This document shows positions 3,973-6,141 of a stretch of 6,141 nt of DNA, piece after piece. The notes beneath the pieces are model-generated. The model saw only the letters and a program-made list of their open reading frames with translations. It had not been told where the DNA came from and did no database searches. Origin of the DNA: Lawsonibacter sp. (GTDB lineage Bacteria > Bacillota > Clostridia > Oscillospirales > Oscillospiraceae); contig JAAWCR010000154.1 of the NCBI GenBank assembly GCA_022793355.1, positions 1 through 6,141 on the forward strand. Reading direction: 5' to 3'. The position numbers were made by a program, and so were the translations under genes. Each line of letters opens with the position of its first letter. Within the stretch, counting starts at the first letter, position 1.

Positions 3973-6141
3973 TCACTCCTTTTCGGTTTTTGCCTCATTT
4001 TGGGGCGGTTCCCGCTGGGGCATCAGTTTGATTAAGGTGCCGCAAAGCTGTTCGATGTTGATGGGTTTGGCCAGGTGGGCGTTCATGCCCGCCTGGGCGG
4101 TACGGTTGATGTCCTCCGCGAAGGCGTTGGCCGTCAGGGCGATGATGGGGACAGCCTGGGCGTCCGGCCGGTCCAGCGCCCGGATGGCGCGGGCCGCCTG
4201 GCAGCCGTCCATCTCAGGCATCTGCATATCCATCAGGATCGCGTCGAAGAAATGGGGGGATTGGGCCTGGAACGCCTCCACCGCCAGCCGCCCGTTTTCC
4301 GCCGGGGTCACCTCGGCGCCCCGCATCTGGAGCAGCTCGGTGGCAATTTCCATGTTGAGGAAGTTGTCCTCCGCCAGAAGGATATGCCGGCCCTCCAGCT
4401 GAACCTCCGCCTCGGGCTCGGCGCGCGCCGGGGCGGGAACCTCGCCCACATCGAAGGGCAGGGTGACGGAAAAGGTGGTCCCCTGGCCCAAGGTGCTGGA
4501 CACCGAGATCTGGCCGCCCATACGGGTTATCAGGTTCTTCACAATGGGCATGCCCAGCCCGGTGCCCATCACCTCCTTGGCCCCGAAGCGGACCTCGCGC
4601 TCATAGGGGTCGAAGAGTTTGGGCAGGAATTCCTCGGACATACCGGCGCCGTTGTCCTCCACCACGAAGAGGTAGTTGTTGCGCCGCCCCTCGTCCATCT
4701 GCCGCAGCGAGACGGACACGTGCTCCCCGGGGTGGGTGAACTTCATGGCGTTGGACACCAGGTTGTTGATAACCTGGCCCAGCCGGGCGGGATCGCCCTT
4801 GATCATCACGTCCTTGATGTCCATGGTCAGGCTGAATTCCTTGCCGCCCGCCTGAGCCTGGGCCTGGAAGGGGGAGCACCAGGTCTCCATGGCGTCGCAC
4901 AGATTGAAGGACTTTATCTCCATGGAGACATTGCCCTGCTCCAGGCGGGATATCTCCAGAATGTCGTTGATCAGGGCCAGAAGCTGCTGGCTGGCGGCGC
5001 TGATTTTCTCAATATAGCCCTGCATCTTCTCCCGGACACAGCCGGGCTGAAGGGCCAGGCTCGCCATGCCGATGATGATATTCAGCGGAGTGCGCATGTC
5101 GTGGCTCATGACGGAGAAGAATTGCTTCTGGGACCGCTCGCTCTGCTCCGCAGCGGCCAGCGCGCCCTTGAGGAGATAGACCTGCTTCTGCTGCTCCTCC
5201 TTTTCCTTTTCCACGTCCCGGAAGCAGAGAATCGCTTCGTTGGGGATGCGCACCGGGTCGGTGAGCAGCCGGGCGCTGATCCAGCGCTGGCTGTCTTCAA
5301 ACTGACGCAGGAACTCGCCGCCGAAGTCGGTAACGCCCTGGTCCACCAGCTGCCGGATATTTTCCAGGGAGAAGCTGTTGCTGAAATCCTCCCCCGTCCA
5401 CTCGTCCAGGCTGGAGATAATCACGCGCATTAAATCGCTGTAGTCGCCCCGCTCGTGGCCCAACTCCCGCTCTGCCCGCTCCGAGCCTTTGGTCATCTCG
5501 TAAAGGCCGGAGACCACATCGATGCGGTAGATGGCATAATACATATTGCCCAGTACCTGTACCGTCTCCGCGTTGCGCTTGGCCGTCCGGTTGAGCCTGC
5601 GGTCCCGCAGCCACATTGCCACCGCGATGATGAGGAAGAGGAGCAGCCCCCCGCCGTACCAAACCAGAATCTCCTGCACGCCCTGGAGCAGCGTCTCATA
5701 AGGGACGGTGAGGATGCACATCCAGCCGTTGCCGGTGATTTGGTAGTACAGGCCCCGCTGGAGCCCCTGCATGCCGATGATGGAGTTGTTTGTGCCGTCC
5801 AGTTCCCCGCGGTTGACCTGGTCAAACAGGCTTTTGGTATAGATACTCAGCTCCGCCTGTGTGGCCTCAAAGGGGATGTGGTAATACAGAAGGCTGCCCT
5901 GGCGGTCCAAAACATAGTATGCGCCCCCGTCGGGAAGGTCCTGAACGGTATGATTGGAGGAGAAATGGTCGATGGGTACGTCGAGGGCGACGGCGTTGTT
6001 GCTGCCGGCGGCGGATATGGCGATGGTGACCACCATCCGGCCCCCGCAGAGGTAGGCGTCGGTAAAAATTACCTGGCCCTCCGCCGCCATGGCCTGCTGA
6101 TACCAGGACTGATGGGAGTAGTCGTAATGTTCGTCCGAAAG
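3973..6141 (-). CDS. Hybrid sensor histidine kinase (dCache-TM-PAS-HisKA-HATPase-REC), N-terminus off the window
   Basis: The gene is 5'-truncated by the window; 722 residues are visible, numbered here from the first one. The frame stays open past the internal Met at 6090, and the 17 residues before it (including the motif SWYQQA) belong to the same Cache domain, so 6090 is not the start. Residues 1-155 form the membrane-distal part of an extracytoplasmic dCache sensor (WYQQA, TDAY, VVTIA, then a second lobe ending NGWMCILTVPYE). One transmembrane helix follows at about 158-178. A PAS-like domain spans about 193-310 (YYAIYRIDVVSG, RWISARLL, ILCFRDVEKEKE) and leads into a coiled coil. HisKA carries His347 in SHDMRTPLN. 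The HATPase has the N box with Asn464, DNGAGM (496-501), LFDPYER and GTGLGM (526-531). The C-terminal receiver (about 585-708) has Glu591-Asp592, phospho-acceptor Asp638 in LMDMQMP, Thr670 and Lys692. All catalytic residues look intact. It heads the operon; its promoter and any first membrane helix lie beyond 6141. The ligand is unknown; Cache sensors usually bind small metabolites such as amino or organic acids. Confidence 0.95.
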   Translation of the reverse strand, partial: LSDEHYDYSHQSWYQQAMAAEGQVIFTDAYLCGGRMVVTIAISAAGSNNAVALDVPIDHFSSNHTVQDLPDGGAYYVLDRQGSLLYYHIPFEATQAELSIYTKSLFDQVNRGELDGTNNSIIGMQGLQRGLYYQITGNGWMCILTVPYETLLQGVQEILVWYGGGLLLFLIIAVAMWLRDRRLNRTAKRNAETVQVLGNMYYAIYRIDVVSGLYEMTKGSERAERELGHERGDYSDLMRVIISSLDEWTGEDFSNSFSLENIRQLVDQGVTDFGGEFLRQFEDSQRWISARLLTDPVRIPNEAILCFRDVEKEKEEQQKQVYLLKGALAAAEQSERSQKQFFSVMSHDMRTPLNIIIGMASLALQPGCVREKMQGYIEKISAASQQLLALINDILEISRLEQGNVSMEIKSFNLCDAMETWCSPFQAQAQAGGKEFSLTMDIKDVMIKGDPARLGQVINNLVSNAMKFTHPGEHVSVSLRQMDEGRRNNYLFVVEDNGAGMSEEFLPKLFDPYEREVRFGAKEVMGTGLGMPIVKNLITRMGGQISVSSTLGQGTTFSVTLPFDVGEVPAPARAEPEAEVQLEGRHILLAEDNFLNMEIATELLQMRGAEVTPAENGRLAVEAFQAQSPHFFDAILMDMQMPEMDGCQAARAIRALDRPDAQAVPIIALTANAFAEDINRTAQAGMNAHLAKPINIEQLCGTLIKLMPQREPPQNEAKTEKE
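3976..3983 (-). promoter_or_regulatory. Ribosome binding site that fixes the HD-GYP regulator start
   Basis: AAAAGGAG on the minus strand is followed by 8 nt (TGAACGCC) and the ATG at 3967-3965. The upstream in-frame GTG at 3976-3974 begins with the last G of this site itself and so cannot be served by it. The site lies in the last codons of the kinase gene, and the kinase TGA falls inside the spacer. Confidence 0.85.

Noticed and set aside
3968..3976. GTG start for the HD-GYP regulator at 3976
   Set aside because: The GTG overlaps the Shine-Dalgarno sequence itself; the ATG at 3967 has the correct 8-nt spacing.
4075..5433. 452-codon plus-strand frame opposite the hybrid kinase
   Set aside because: It is a mirror frame of a protein with all kinase motifs; no RBS and no recognisable family.

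Overview
The window reads as chromosomal DNA from a GC-rich, low-oxygen Firmicute, most likely a gut Clostridia of the Oscillospiraceae type (Flavonifractor, Lawsonibacter or Intestinimonas-like). This is an inference from three things: strong AGGAGG-type ribosome binding sites with sigma-A-like promoters in a GC-rich background, the protein families present, and a dihydroxy-acid dehydratase with the sequence signature of the oxygen-sensitive Fe-S subtype. No taxonomic marker gene is present.

Layout from left to right. (1) Positions 1-218 are a divergent promoter region. The first four codons of a leftward gene sit at the edge (start codon at 12-10) with their own RBS, promoter and leader hairpin. 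The ilvD promoter and a 25-bp perfect dyad overlapping its -10 element face the other way, and a GC-rich hairpin cluster lies between the two promoters. (2) Positions 219-1880 (+) are a complete ilvD (dihydroxy-acid dehydratase, 553 aa), apparently transcribed alone from a short leader with no room for a T-box or attenuator. (3) Positions 1880-2042 are a roughly 163-bp concentric imperfect palindrome immediately after the ilvD stop codon. It looks like a MITE-like or palindromic intergenic repeat and probably also ends ilvD transcription. (4) Positions 2050-2076 hold a strong intrinsic terminator for the leftward operon that converges on ilvD. (5) Positions 2088-6141 (-) are three tightly coupled signalling genes, read right to left: a hybrid sensor kinase (dCache - TM - PAS-like - HisKA - HATPase - REC, N-terminus off the window), a REC-HD-GYP response regulator with a C-terminal PAS-like extension, and a stand-alone HPt protein.

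The three signalling genes overlap or nearly overlap (TGA of the kinase 5 nt before the ATG of the regulator; ATGA overlap between regulator and HPt) and share one terminator. Together they contain every part of a four-step His-Asp-His-Asp phosphorelay: an extracytoplasmic ligand sensed by the Cache domain, kinase His to kinase REC Asp, then HPt His, then REC Asp of the HD-GYP protein. The predicted output is cyclic-di-GMP hydrolysis rather than transcription, because no DNA-binding domain is encoded. The relay wiring is inferred from domain content and gene order. No link between the relay and ilvD is suggested beyond convergent placement.
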